Source of the DNA: Rickettsia typhi
GTDB taxonomy: Bacteria > Pseudomonadota > Alphaproteobacteria > Rickettsiales > Rickettsiaceae
Direction: 5' to 3'
DNA length: 64,000 nt
Assembly (NCBI GenBank): GCA_945875975.1
Contig: CAMCMD010000006.1
Span: forward strand, 12,484-76,483
Positions within the stretch are counted from its first letter, which is position 1. The number at the start of each line of letters is the position of its first letter. Position numbers and translations under genes: made by a program. Positions 10,131 to 18,225 of this stretch are shown here, one piece after another. Below the pieces are notes generated by a model. The model had not been told where the DNA came from. It ran no database searches and worked only from the letters and a program-made list of their open reading frames with translations.

Positions 10131-10406
10131 ATTACTAAGGAAAAAATTTCTGAAAAATTAAGGTCTCAACTTGGGTTATCGCTATCGTTGTGCGAAGAAA
10201 TTACATTATATGTTTTTGCAGAAATTTTAAACCTAGCCAAAAAAGATCAAAAAATTATGTTGCAGAATTTTGGCACTTGGAAAATTAACCACAAAAAAAC
10301 TAGGCCAGGATTCAACATTCACTCTGGTAATTCTGTTTCGATTTCTCCAAGAACTGTGCTGCAATTTACTCCTTCTAAGTCATTTAAGGATAAGGTGAAT
10401 TCGTGA
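10131..10406 (+). CDS. Integration host factor/HU family subunit with non-standard start codon
   Basis: The frame encodes an IHF-like protein: TITKEKISEKLRSQLGLSLS (N-terminal helices), LQNFGTWKIN, then the DNA-binding arm RPGFNIHSGNS and TPSKSFKDKV. The family N-terminus begins upstream of the first TTG at 10188, yet the frame contains no ATG, GTG or TTG before it back to the stop at 10071. Possible starts are ATT at 10131 (8 bases after an AAGG) or ATA at 10113 (after GGGGAT). I list the ATT start. The stop overlaps the next gene by 3 bases. IHF bends DNA and organises the nucleoid. Confidence 0.75.
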   Translation: MTKEKISEKLRSQLGLSLSLCEEITLYVFAEILNLAKKDQKIMLQNFGTWKINHKKTRPGFNIHSGNSVSISPRTVLQFTPSKSFKDKVNS

Positions 10407-10954
10407 TAGCTGAAAAGAAGTATTTTTCTATTACGGAAGTAGCAGAGTTGACTGGGCTATCTACTCATAAGCTTCGTTATGTTGAGAAATCTGATCGTAA
10501 TCTCTCAATAATAAAAATGAGAGGCAGAAGATATTATACAAAAGATACCATTAATTACCTAAAACAAAGTTACTTAATCAACTCTATTATAGAGAAAGAT
10601 AGAGATGCTCAATTAGATCGAGTGAGTTTGGGAGGCGAACCATCATCTGAGGCTGCGTTAGTAGATAGGGAGCTAGATCAAGCTGATAATTCTTTGTACG
10701 ATGTTAACCAAATGAATGGCTATAAGATCAATCTTCCACGTCAGCTTGATCTTGGTATTAAGTTTTCTGTAGATGGCCGTGCGTCGGTGCAACAAGTTGA
10801 TGAAGATTTGAGCTTGAGTCGGCTAAACAAGAATGCAAATCAAATCCAAGAATCACCAATACAGATTTTTACTCAGATAGAGTCTAAACAAGTGCCAATT
10901 GTTTCTCGAATCGATCAGTTACTTAGTAAGCTATATAAGATTCAAAATAAATGA
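10403..10954 (+). CDS. MerR-family transcriptional regulator
   Basis: 183 residues starting with GTG, which overlaps the IHF stop codon (GTGA) and follows an AAGGTG ribosome site. Residues about 6-55 form a MerR-type winged helix-turn-helix: YFSITEVAELTGLSTHKLRY, then RRYYTKDTINYLK. The rest is low-complexity and without a recognisable effector domain. The ihf-merR pair behind fabH is a conserved alphaproteobacterial arrangement; targets are unknown. Confidence 0.78.
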   Translation: MIAEKKYFSITEVAELTGLSTHKLRYVEKSDRNLSIIKMRGRRYYTKDTINYLKQSYLINSIIEKDRDAQLDRVSLGGEPSSEAALVDRELDQADNSLYDVNQMNGYKINLPRQLDLGIKFSVDGRASVQQVDEDLSLSRLNKNANQIQESPIQIFTQIESKQVPIVSRIDQLLSKLYKIQNK

Positions 10955-11001
10955 ATATTAAAACTATTTTATACCATTTCCCAGATTAATTTAAGCAATA
11001 A

Positions 11002-11038
11002 ATTCAACCACAACCTTGTGCTATATATGTGGTGAATA
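11002..11038. terminator. Inverted repeat between convergent merR-like gene and gapR
   Basis: ATTCAACCACA (11002-11012) pairs with TGTGGTGAAT (11029-11038) with one bulged base. It lies between two converging genes, where a bidirectional terminator would be expected, but no U-tract follows on either strand. Confidence 0.35.
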
Positions 11039-11085
11039 CAATGTTGATGCGTAAAATTCTCTAGTAGATTTAAATGGCAAATGTT

Positions 11086-11322
11086 TTAGATATTCAGCGC
11101 TGAGCGGTAGAGTTCTAAAATTGCTTCTTGTTCTGCTAGCGAATCTTTATCAAGTTTCTTTAATTTTATCACTTGCTTCATAATTTTAGTATCAAAGCCG
11201 TTTGCTTTGGCTTCATCAAATACTTGTTTTATATCGTCAGCTACTTCTGCCTTATCGCTATTTAGTCGTTCTATTCTGCTGATATATTGCTTTAGTTGGT
11301 CTATTGCTATTACTTCTGTCAT
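11086..11322 (-). CDS. gapR: GapR-like nucleoid-associated protein (DUF2312)
   Basis: 78 residues. The entire sequence fits the DUF2312/UPF0335 family: IDQLKQYISRIERLNSDKAE, DIKQVFDEAKANGFDTK and IMKQVIKLKKLD. In Caulobacter, GapR binds overtwisted AT-rich DNA ahead of forks and polymerases. I use the ATG at 11322, giving MTEVIAIDQ, with GGAG nine bases upstream; the frame stays open 12 codons further to an ATG at 11358, but that extension does not look like the family. Confidence 0.9.
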   Translation of the reverse strand: MTEVIAIDQLKQYISRIERLNSDKAEVADDIKQVFDEAKANGFDTKIMKQVIKLKKLDKDSLAEQEAILELYRSALNI

Positions 11323-11487
11323 TATAGTAAACTCCATTTTTATGATAATATACGACATTTTTATTAAAACTTAAGCAAAAAAAACAAAAAAATATTGCAT
11401 GTGAGAATAAAAGTTGGTATTTACTCTGTTTTAGGTTAAATGGCGGCTCTAATCATTAACTTATAGTTTAATATTCAAATATAAAAA

Positions 11488-12048
11488 ATGCTTATGTTTA
11501 ATGACCATGATCTTATTTTGTTTGCTTGTTTTGTAGGGGCCATTGTTTGGGTGTTGATTACTAAAATCTTCACTTATAAGAAATTATTGGATGAAAAAAA
11601 TATCCAGATAATCCAGCATTATCTTGATGGCAAATTTTTATATAAAAACTTGGTGAATAGTATAAGCATATCTAATGCTTCTGAGTTTTGTATTCAGTTA
11701 ATAAAGGATGTCAAAGAGTACCATAACTTGGAAGATGTTATAGTTATAGATTCGATTATAATGCTTTCTGGGGAGAATAATACGCTTCTTCGTAGCGCAA
11801 TTATAAAATATATACAAAAAAATATTACCAGGATAAGAGCTGCTATCGAAGGTCACAAGCTTGCCAGGTTTAGTTGTAAAATTATCGATTCTACTTACAT
11901 AATATACATTTCAAGTATTGCTTCAAAAGATGAGGGAGATGGGTTGATTGTTTGTGTAGAACAGGCTCCCTCTCTTTTGACTAAGCAAGAAAAGCATAGC
12001 CTAGAGTGCAGTGTTAATTTACTAAAAACAAGATTGCTGCACTGTTAA
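11488..12048 (+). CDS. Hypothetical membrane-anchored protein
   Basis: 186 residues, not recognised. Residues about 8-28 form one hydrophobic segment followed by a lysine-rich stretch, suggesting an inner-membrane anchor with the remaining domain in the cytosol. The rest alternates predicted strands and helices (VIVIDSIIML, YIIYISSIAS, LIVCVEQ) in a pattern resembling a small sensor or GAF-like fold, but no motif confirms this. It stands alone between divergent gapR and queF. Confidence 0.6.
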   Translation: MLMFNDHDLILFACFVGAIVWVLITKIFTYKKLLDEKNIQIIQHYLDGKFLYKNLVNSISISNASEFCIQLIKDVKEYHNLEDVIVIDSIIMLSGENNTLLRSAIIKYIQKNITRIRAAIEGHKLARFSCKIIDSTYIIYISSIASKDEGDGLIVCVEQAPSLLTKQEKHSLECSVNLLKTRLLHC

Positions 12049-12118
12049 AATAATATATAATACGAGCAGTTGAATCGTATTATAACAATGTCAGCAGTAA
12101 GTTTTTTGAGGTTAACAA

Positions 12119-12952
12119 GTGCCAGAAAAATTAGATTTGCCTTTAGGTAAAGAGGTTAAGTATTCATATAGTTATGATAAAGCTCTATTAGTTGGCATAC
12201 CAAGAAAATTAGCTAGAGAGCAGATTAATTTATTTGGAGATATGCCGTTTAGTGGAGGGGATTTTTGGAACTGTTACGAGTTGTCGTGGCTTAATTCAAA
12301 AGGTAAGCCAGAAGTTAGAATAGTACAATTTTTTGTTCCTTTTGATTCTGAAAACATCGTAGAGTCAAAATCAGTTAAGCTTTATCTGAATTCTTATAAT
12401 GGAACAAAATTTACTGACGAAAATGAGGTTATTGCTCTACTCAAAGTGGATCTGGATCGTGTAACCAATTCGGACATAGAACTATCTGTGAAATCTTTGA
12501 GCGAGTTTTCCAGTGATAAGTTGGTAATGTTCGGTGGTGTGTATCTTGATGAACTAGACATAGAAGTGAACGAGTATAATGTCAATTCTAAATTACTTAA
12601 GCTATCTGATGATTCGCAGGTAGTAGAAGAGGTGCTATATTCAAATCTATTAAAATCAAACTGCTTAGTAACAAATCAACCTGATTGGGCTTCAGTACAA
12701 ATCAAATATCGCGGGAGAAAAATAAACCATAAATCTCTCCTACAGTATATTATCTCTTTTAGAAATCATAGTGAATTTCATGAACAATGTGTCGAGCATA
12801 TGTTTAATGACATTATAAAGCAGTGTTCGCCAATGGAATTGACGGTATTTGCCAAATACACCAGGCGAGGTGGGGTGGATATTAATCCTTATAGAACTAA
12901 CACCATCTTTAAAACCACAGATATTAACAAATATAGGGATATACGGCAGTAA
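12119..12952 (+). CDS. queF: NADPH-dependent 7-cyano-7-deazaguanine reductase QueF
   Basis: 277 residues, the long type II QueF. Motifs are intact: substrate motif ESKSVKLYLNS (82-92), catalytic Cys182 in NCLVTNQPDWAS, EQCVEHMFNDI and the C-terminal KYTRRGGVDINPYR. QueF reduces preQ0 to preQ1 in the queuosine tRNA-modification pathway. The frame starts with GTG at 12119 shortly after a GAGG. No other queuosine gene is visible in the window, so this may act on salvaged or elsewhere-encoded precursors. Confidence 0.93.
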   Translation: MPEKLDLPLGKEVKYSYSYDKALLVGIPRKLAREQINLFGDMPFSGGDFWNCYELSWLNSKGKPEVRIVQFFVPFDSENIVESKSVKLYLNSYNGTKFTDENEVIALLKVDLDRVTNSDIELSVKSLSEFSSDKLVMFGGVYLDELDIEVNEYNVNSKLLKLSDDSQVVEEVLYSNLLKSNCLVTNQPDWASVQIKYRGRKINHKSLLQYIISFRNHSEFHEQCVEHMFNDIIKQCSPMELTVFAKYTRRGGVDINPYRTNTIFKTTDINKYRDIRQ

Positions 12953-13022
12953 ATAAATTTGTGAAAGAAAAAAAATATCGTAAAATATTATTATGAAATT
13001 ATTTTGATTTGGAGACATCGAT

Positions 13023-13463
13023 ATGAGTGGTAATAAAGCTAGTCAAAAAGCCAGCAAGAGTAAAAGTAGCAAACCTAGCAAGGCATTTAATGAGACACTA
13101 CTGGCGGAGAACCTGCTTGAGTCAGATTTTGCCGATGATATGAAGCAAGGTGTAAACGATTTTATAAAATCCGCTAACTCTACATTTAGTTCTAGTTTAC
13201 ATGGTAATAGTGATCTCACTAATCTTACACAAAAAATGATAAAAAACCTGACGGATAATATTAATAATTCCTTTGAGAATAACTTGGGCTTAAGCGCGGA
13301 GTGCTTAAAATGTAAAACCGCAGGCGATTTTATAGAGATTCATCGTAAGTTTTTTGAACATAACTATCAAACGAGTGTTAGGACTTATACTGATCTTGTT
13401 CATGATGTACAACAAATCACGAATCATAATACAAAAAGTGCTAGAGGATGTTTGGGTAAATAG
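13023..13463 (+). CDS. Phasin-family protein (PHB granule-associated)
   Basis: 146 residues. A basic, Ser/Lys-rich N-terminus (1-20) is followed by helices; the segment CLKCKTAGDFIEIHRKFFEH with the following NYQTSVRTYTDLVHDVQQ resembles the phasin core (a ...DLxxlQxxfxxxxxxxxxxxxxel pattern). Phasins coat polyhydroxybutyrate granules. The assignment is supported by phaB at 18.2 kb, phaC at 48.3 kb and phaA at 49.4 kb. It is a distant match, so the family assignment is moderately sure. Confidence 0.68.
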   Translation: MSGNKASQKASKSKSSKPSKAFNETLLAENLLESDFADDMKQGVNDFIKSANSTFSSSLHGNSDLTNLTQKMIKNLTDNINNSFENNLGLSAECLKCKTAGDFIEIHRKFFEHNYQTSVRTYTDLVHDVQQITNHNTKSARGCLGK

Positions 13464-13561
13464 GCCCAAAAGAAAGTCATGCAGAAATAGTATAGAAAAC
13501 TACCAGATTGTGACGCACTCAAGGAGATCCCTTCCTTAGAAATTAATCATCAACACTCAGT

Positions 13562-14140
13562 TTATATACCATCCCAACGCTTGATAATATCGGTATCAAT
13601 GTTAAAAAGATCAAGAATTCTTGCATTAGAATGATTTATTAAATCATCTATTGAAGAAGGTTTGTTATAGAATGCGGGAACTGCTGGACATATCGACACC
13701 CCAACACGGCTTAATTTTAGCATATTCTCTAAATGTATTGCATGAAGCGGTGTTTCTCTAACCATTAGAGCTAGTAGCCTCTTTTCTTTTATCACTACGC
13801 TAGCAGCTCGGGTAATCAGGTTATCTTCAAACCCATTAGCAATAGCAGAAAGTGTTTTCATACTGCAGGGGGCGATAATCATACCGTTAGTTCTAAAAGA
13901 CCCGCTTGAAATTCGAGCTCCAATATCTCCAAAATTATATGCATAATCAGCAAGGCTCATTATATCCTTTACTGTAAAAGTTGTTTCAGTAGCTATGGTA
14001 AGATGAGCCGCTTTTGAAATGATTAGATGAGATTCCACAGCAAGAGTGCGTAGAGTTTTCAACAGATTTATTCCGTATATGGCTCCGGATGCTCCAGTAA
14101 TGCTGACAATAATCTTGTAAGTATTTTCTTTTTTTATCAT
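13562..14140 (-). CDS. ubiX: Flavin prenyltransferase UbiX
   Basis: 192 residues. The N-terminal IIVSITGASGAIYGINLL is the flavin-binding motif; IIAPCSMKTLSAIANGFEDN and LLALMVRETPLHAIHLENM are the conserved active-site segments. UbiX makes the prenylated FMN cofactor used by UbiD decarboxylases in ubiquinone synthesis. ubiB and ubiE occur at 23.9-26.0 kb. It is divergent from tRNA-Gly, with 211 bp between. Confidence 0.94.
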   Translation of the reverse strand: MIKKENTYKIIVSITGASGAIYGINLLKTLRTLAVESHLIISKAAHLTIATETTFTVKDIMSLADYAYNFGDIGARISSGSFRTNGMIIAPCSMKTLSAIANGFEDNLITRAASVVIKEKRLLALMVRETPLHAIHLENMLKLSRVGVSICPAVPAFYNKPSSIDDLINHSNARILDLFNIDTDIIKRWDGI

Positions 14141-14175
14141 ATATTATATAGATACTCCTATCTGGCAATAATCAC

Positions 14176-14202
14176 AGCTCGGGATTATAATATTACCGAG
14201 CT
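14176..14202. repeat. Inverted repeat upstream of ubiX and tRNA-Gly
   Basis: AGCTCGG (14176-14182) and CCGAGCT (14196-14202) form a perfect 7-bp stem around a 13-base AT-only loop. It sits 36 bp upstream of the ubiX start and is directly followed on the plus strand by an A-rich stretch. It may be an operator or leftover terminator; function is undetermined. Confidence 0.4.
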
Positions 14203-14327
14203 TAAAAAGCAAAAATTTTAGCTAAAAAACAATTTAAACGAATTTAGTACTTGATCTTTTGGCCTATTTTTGTATTTTACTAGGAGGCATTTAAGGTATT
14301 TAGTTTTTTTGTATAATTTTTGTGCAT

Positions 14328-14333
14328 TATAAT
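14328..14333 (+). promoter_or_regulatory. Possible -10 box for tRNA-Gly
   Basis: A perfect TATAAT lies 19 bases upstream of the mature tRNA-Gly 5' end. No good -35 is present at 17 bases; the region upstream is a T-run. The position is right for a short tRNA leader. Confidence 0.4.
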
Positions 14334-14351
14334 CAAATATTTTTAAAACAA

Positions 14352-14426
14352 GCGGGTGTAGCTCAGGGGTAGAGCGCTACCTTGCCAAGGTCGAAGTCGA
14401 GGGTTCGAATCCCTTCACCCGCTCCA
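14352..14426 (+). tRNA. tRNA-Gly (GCC)
   Basis: 75 bases including encoded CCA. The acceptor GCGGGTG pairs with CACCCGC, the anticodon loop TTGCCAA gives GCC, and the T-arm carries GTTCGAAT. The anticodon stem contains one T-C mismatch. Ends at 14426 with CCA encoded, 26 bp before the desaturase gene. Confidence 0.96.
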
Positions 14427-14452
14427 TTATATTAATCATTGGCGGTTGTCAT

Positions 14453-15649
14453 ATGTTTAAAGAAGTTAATCTAGTTGGTATCTTTGCGCTGATAGCGTAT
14501 CCAATAATTTTGATTGTTCTAGCTATTTCTTATGCAGCAACCAACCAACTAGGTTGGTTTGAAGTGATTTTATTTTTAGCAGGGTATTATGGTTCAAATA
14601 TTACTGTTGGAGTTGGATTCCATCGTCTTTGGTCGCATGATACGTATAAAACAAATAAATTTGTTGAATTCATACTAGTTTTATTCTCTGCCGGCACTCT
14701 ACAAGGTCCAGCTTTATCTTGGGCATCAAATCATTTTATGCACCATACATATACTGATACGGAGAAAGATCCGCATACACCACTAAAATATAAAAGTAGA
14801 ATTATGGGATTTCTGTGGTCTCATATGGGATGGATGTTGGTTGGGGAAGGCAGTTATAAATCTATTGACAGAGTTACAATAGTAAAGCATGGAAGAAATA
14901 AACTACTAAGATGGCAACTAAAATATTATTGGCATATTGCTATTCTTATGAACACCTTAGTTCCAGCAGCTGTTGGGTATGTCTTCGGCGGGGCTAGTCT
15001 ACTTGCTGCCTATGCAGGGTTTTTGTTTATAGGCCTGGGGAGAGCTGTGCAACAACAAGTTACGTTTTTTGTAAACTCGCTTTGTCATTTTGTTGGTACG
15101 CAAAAATATACTAACGGCACATCTAGGGATATTTGGTGGTTGGCACTTTTATTACTTGGAGAAAATTGGCATAATTTCCATCACGCATTTCCTTCTGATT
15201 ATCGCAACGGTCATAAATGGCATCAATTTGATGTCCATAAATGGATCATATACCTTATGAGTAAATGTGGTTTGGCTTGGGGTTTAAAAAGAACTGCAGA
15301 AGCTCGAGTTGAAGCTAAAATCTTCCAAACAGCAGATCAGGTTGCCAAATTTCATAAAGAAAAACTGGAATTGATGTCAACTAAGGTTAACGAATTAGAT
15401 GTGCTTTGTCAGCAAAAAATCCAAGAGCTGGAAAATGCGCCTGCTAGGGCAAAAAAGAAATTTTGGCAGGCTTTGTCAAAAGCTCACCATAATTTAGATA
15501 ATATCAGGCTTCAACTCCAGAGGCATATGAAGAACTTTGAAAACCCTTCTGAGAAAATTATTAATGCAATAAATAAAAAGCTTAAAAAGGCAGAGGATTC
15601 ACTTCAAAAGCTTTATTCAGACATTGAACGCATTAAATCTTACGTTTGA
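14453..15649 (+). CDS. Membrane fatty acid (acyl-CoA/acyl-lipid) desaturase with coiled-coil tail
   Basis: 398 residues. All three histidine boxes for the di-iron site are intact: HRLWSH (57-62), HFMHH (94-98) and HNFHH (240-244), embedded among four or more hydrophobic segments. This is the stearoyl-CoA delta-9 desaturase family, which introduces a double bond to adjust membrane fluidity. Residues about 285-398 form an unusual highly charged, heptad-like helical tail with no desaturase counterpart that I recognise. The gene stands alone behind tRNA-Gly. Confidence 0.93.
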   Translation: MFKEVNLVGIFALIAYPIILIVLAISYAATNQLGWFEVILFLAGYYGSNITVGVGFHRLWSHDTYKTNKFVEFILVLFSAGTLQGPALSWASNHFMHHTYTDTEKDPHTPLKYKSRIMGFLWSHMGWMLVGEGSYKSIDRVTIVKHGRNKLLRWQLKYYWHIAILMNTLVPAAVGYVFGGASLLAAYAGFLFIGLGRAVQQQVTFFVNSLCHFVGTQKYTNGTSRDIWWLALLLLGENWHNFHHAFPSDYRNGHKWHQFDVHKWIIYLMSKCGLAWGLKRTAEARVEAKIFQTADQVAKFHKEKLELMSTKVNELDVLCQQKIQELENAPARAKKKFWQALSKAHHNLDNIRLQLQRHMKNFENPSEKIINAINKKLKKAEDSLQKLYSDIERIKSYV

Positions 15650-15712
15650 AAATATAATAGACTTCCTGCATAAGTCAAAAATAGTTGAGGGATTTTTAGG
15701 AAAAATGAAGCC

Positions 15713-15753
15713 GAGCGCCGCAATGTACTCAAATGTACGTTAGGAACGTAAGC
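15713..15753 (+). repeat. Dispersed intergenic repeat, copy A
   Basis: About 41 bases (GAGCGCCGCAATGTAC... to ...GTAAGC) that align with 30671-30710 at roughly three quarters of positions by eye, with two or three single-base gaps. Both copies lie outside genes. Such short palindromic or module-type repeats are common in Rickettsiales genomes. Confidence 0.45.
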
Positions 15754-16006
15754 AAAGTTATTCCGGACAAAACATACCTCCAGTCATTCTGTGTTACAAA
15801 GTCATGCCTTGCTTGAGCCGCTTTTTTTCTAGTGTTTGAGAATTTTGCCAAGAGGGGAGCTTCAGACAGTTTTAGGATTACTTTTGCCATGTTGCACAAT
15901 AGTTCTTCTCGTCACGACTGAATTTAATCACCGAGGTTTAATATTCTTTACTAATATTAGGAAGTAACACCCACCTAAATAAATATTTCCTGTACTTATT
16001 AATATA

Positions 16007-16034
16007 TTGACAGCTAAGTTGAAATAGGTATTTA
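16007..16034 (+). promoter_or_regulatory. Putative sigma-70-type promoter upstream of the proline-rich protein gene
   Basis: Perfect -35 TTGACA (16007-16012), 16-base spacer, then TATTTA (16029-16034) as a weak -10. The ATG follows 42 bases later. The same TTGACA/TATTTA pairing occurs upstream of the lipoprotein gene at 36029. Confidence 0.4.
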
Positions 16035-16075
16035 CTTAATAATGTATGAGTTAACTATTAAAGTGAGTAAATATT

Positions 16076-17518
16076 ATGGCAAAAGATAATGAGGGCTTTT
16101 CACCAAGAACCCAGGGATTGCTGGCTGATATAAATAGATTAGTTGGTAGAATAGGTTCTTATAAGGAAAGCATAGTAGCTTTAAAACCTGGGTCAAGCGA
16201 AGAAAAAATACTCCATTTTTACGGTAGCCTTAGTGTAATAGAAGGGTTGGGGTCTAAAGCTATTCGAGAGAATGCCCCTTCACATGAAGTTGATAAATTA
16301 GTTGAGGTGATACATAATAGTAAAATAGAGCATTTAAAACTAGCCACTACCCCAGAAGAGCGTCAAAAATTAGAGCTTAATTCTGCAAAAACAGAAGCGG
16401 CTGTTAAGGGTTTTGTTTTGCCTTTAGCATTAGGGGGGCCTTCAGATGAACTTGAGAGGTTTGGGTTAGATCAAGATGAGATGTTAGTTCCTATGAAAGC
16501 TACTGGGCAGGCCATACTAGAGCTGGCAAATAAACATATACCCAAAGAAGAATATGCTCAAGCGATTATAAAAAAGACAGAAGAGATATTAAAAAATGAT
16601 CCTCGGGGGTTTTCTCAGGAAAAGCTTGAACAATATAGCAAATTTATTGGCCAAGGTGAGCAAAGTGTTAAACAATCAGGGAAGTTAACCGAAGCAGAGA
16701 AAGCGCCTGTAGAGGCAGCTGTTGTCCGAAGTGTTACTGGCTTTGTTAACTCTCTAGAAAAAGATGCACAAGGTGTGTCTCCTATATTATTAGTTTCTGA
16801 TGTAATAAAGCAAATGGAAAAGGAGCAGAAAGTTAAATTTACTCCTGAGAGAGTTGAAAAGATTACCAAAGCTCTTGCACCAACTCTTGCTAAATTAGGT
16901 CCAGAATATCTAGCAGTACATAAAAAGGAGTTAACTCAAGAGCTAGTAACTTCTTTAAAGTCTGAACAAAGTTATTCCACTAGCTTTACTGGTAGTTATA
17001 CTGTTTCTACAGCCTCATTAGATAAGATTGCAACTAAATTGGAAAAGCAACATCAACCCAAAGCTGAAAAAACTTCGGTTAAAAAAATAGAGGCGGCTTT
17101 CATTACATATGCGATGACAAGTACAGACATTGCAACAAAACTAAACTCTTTTGCTCAAAAGACTGGTATGACTAAGGATGGAAAGCCGTTAGAGTTTAAT
17201 GCTAAAGCTATACCAACTACCGCAGATATTGCAAAAATGCGTCAGTCTAATCCCAAGCAATTTGATAGCATTTTTAATGCGCCAAAAGCTCTACCTAAAC
17301 CGTCACCAGTACTCGCTCAGCAGGCTAGTGTTGTAGGCCATAATCATGGTTTGCCTCATCCACCTCCTAGCACAGTAACCCCAAAGCCACCAACTACTCC
17401 GACCCCACCAACCCCACCGACCGTTGGAGTGGGAGCAAAAAAGCTTCCTAAGCCGCCTCCAGGGCGTCCTACTAAGCTACCGCCTACTCGTCCGAGATCA
17501 GATGGGTTTTCAAGGTAA
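16076..17518 (+). CDS. Hypothetical protein with proline-rich C-terminus, putative effector
   Basis: 480 residues, not recognised. Residues 1-390 are hydrophilic and mostly helical, with no signal peptide or membrane segment. From about residue 395 the sequence becomes very proline-rich, with PTPPTPPT, KKLPKPPPGRPTK and KLPPTRPRS containing SH3-ligand-like patterns (K-x-x-P-x-x-P and P-x-x-P-x-K). Such tails are typical of bacterial proteins that meet eukaryotic partners, so secretion as an effector is a reasonable inference. It is a single-gene unit with its own promoter candidate and a hairpin terminator. Confidence 0.7.
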   Translation: MAKDNEGFSPRTQGLLADINRLVGRIGSYKESIVALKPGSSEEKILHFYGSLSVIEGLGSKAIRENAPSHEVDKLVEVIHNSKIEHLKLATTPEERQKLELNSAKTEAAVKGFVLPLALGGPSDELERFGLDQDEMLVPMKATGQAILELANKHIPKEEYAQAIIKKTEEILKNDPRGFSQEKLEQYSKFIGQGEQSVKQSGKLTEAEKAPVEAAVVRSVTGFVNSLEKDAQGVSPILLVSDVIKQMEKEQKVKFTPERVEKITKALAPTLAKLGPEYLAVHKKELTQELVTSLKSEQSYSTSFTGSYTVSTASLDKIATKLEKQHQPKAEKTSVKKIEAAFITYAMTSTDIATKLNSFAQKTGMTKDGKPLEFNAKAIPTTADIAKMRQSNPKQFDSIFNAPKALPKPSPVLAQQASVVGHNHGLPHPPPSTVTPKPPTTPTPPTPPTVGVGAKKLPKPPPGRPTKLPPTRPRSDGFSR

Positions 17519-17530
17519 ATGCCTTCTATA

Positions 17531-17592
17531 TCACGCTAATTGGGGATAAAAACTTATTATCAAATCCCGAGTTAGCGTGAATCGATTTTTAT
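17531..17592 (+). terminator. Strong hairpin terminator after the proline-rich gene
   Basis: TCACGCTAATTGGGGAT (17531-17547) pairs with ATCCCGAGTTAGCGTGA (17564-17580): 17 pairs with one G-G mismatch and one G-T wobble. A T-rich tail (ATCGATTTTTATTT) follows. The convergent M15 peptidase gene ends at 17623, so it may serve both strands. Confidence 0.75.
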
Positions 17593-17622
17593 TTGTTATT
17601 AGAGAAGTAACGGTGAAATTTA

Positions 17623-18222
17623 CTATATCAAGTCACTTATTTGTGATCTGGATACCTGAAAATGATGATAATCTATTGGTTTATTCCAGTTTCCTCCCCA
17701 CTCACTAAAACCATGTGTTTTAAAAATTGATACTATAGGTTCGACCATTCCTGGCCTCAGGTTAGTACGATTTAAGAACTCTACTCCGGCTTTGGGATGC
17801 ACCTCGACATGACCATCGTCTTGAATAACAATATATGGATTTTGCACTGGGTTAATGTCTATTGCCAGCCCGTATGAATGCATTGAAAGCTGTGTAGAGT
17901 TGGCAATTTTTCTGAAATTAAAGTTCGAACTATTATTAGCTGCCATAGATCTATCATCATCACCTTCGTATTTATCAATGAGATAAACGCTATGTATTGG
18001 AAATTTGATTACCATTAATTCTTCGAAAATTCGGATTACTGATTCGGCTAATTTATCCAAAACTATGATTTCACCAGACTGAATATTTCCTTCAAAATCA
18101 AGGTGACTAATTTCAAGCAACTTTAGGCGCTCAAGAGTAACCGGGCAATCGGTTTTCCAAACTCCCTTAGCTTTCATTTGTTCAGCAATTATATTTGGTA
18201 TTTCTTTTATATTAAAATGCAT
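17623..18222 (-). CDS. M15-family D,D-carboxypeptidase-like protein
   Basis: 199 residues. The zinc-peptidase motif is clear: SMHSYGLAIDINP (SxHxxGxAxD, first His and Asp ligands) and the final DYHHFQ (third ligand and active site), with the GGNW segment between. M15C/VanY-like enzymes trim peptidoglycan stem peptides. No signal peptide is visible, so it may act in the cytosol, require another export route, or cleave host-derived or phage-like wall substrates. It starts 3 bp after phaB in the same direction. Confidence 0.82.
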   Translation of the reverse strand: MHFNIKEIPNIIAEQMKAKGVWKTDCPVTLERLKLLEISHLDFEGNIQSGEIIVLDKLAESVIRIFEELMVIKFPIHSVYLIDKYEGDDDRSMAANNSSNFNFRKIANSTQLSMHSYGLAIDINPVQNPYIVIQDDGHVEVHPKAGVEFLNRTNLRPGMVEPIVSIFKTHGFSEWGGNWNKPIDYHHFQVSRSQISDLI

Positions 18223-18225
18223 AAC

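Larger units (their letters stand above)
15650..16075. other. 426-bp non-coding stretch with degenerate repeat and putative promoter
   Basis: No convincing gene. It begins with a short inverted repeat (GACTT...AAGTC, 15660-15676), carries a degenerate copy of a dispersed GAGCG...GAGC-type repeat at 15713-15753, and ends with a TTGACA-containing promoter candidate at 16007. Base composition is less AT-rich than surrounding spacers around 15700-15880, as expected for a decayed repeat or element. Confidence 0.5.

Noticed and set aside
13354..13539. Overlapping 61-codon frame at the end of the phasin gene
   Set aside because: It lies in another frame of the phasin and has no ribosome site.
15660..15676. 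Terminal inverted repeat of an insertion sequence (GACTT...AAGTC)
   Set aside because: Only 5 bp, no matching distant copy and no transposase; too short to support.
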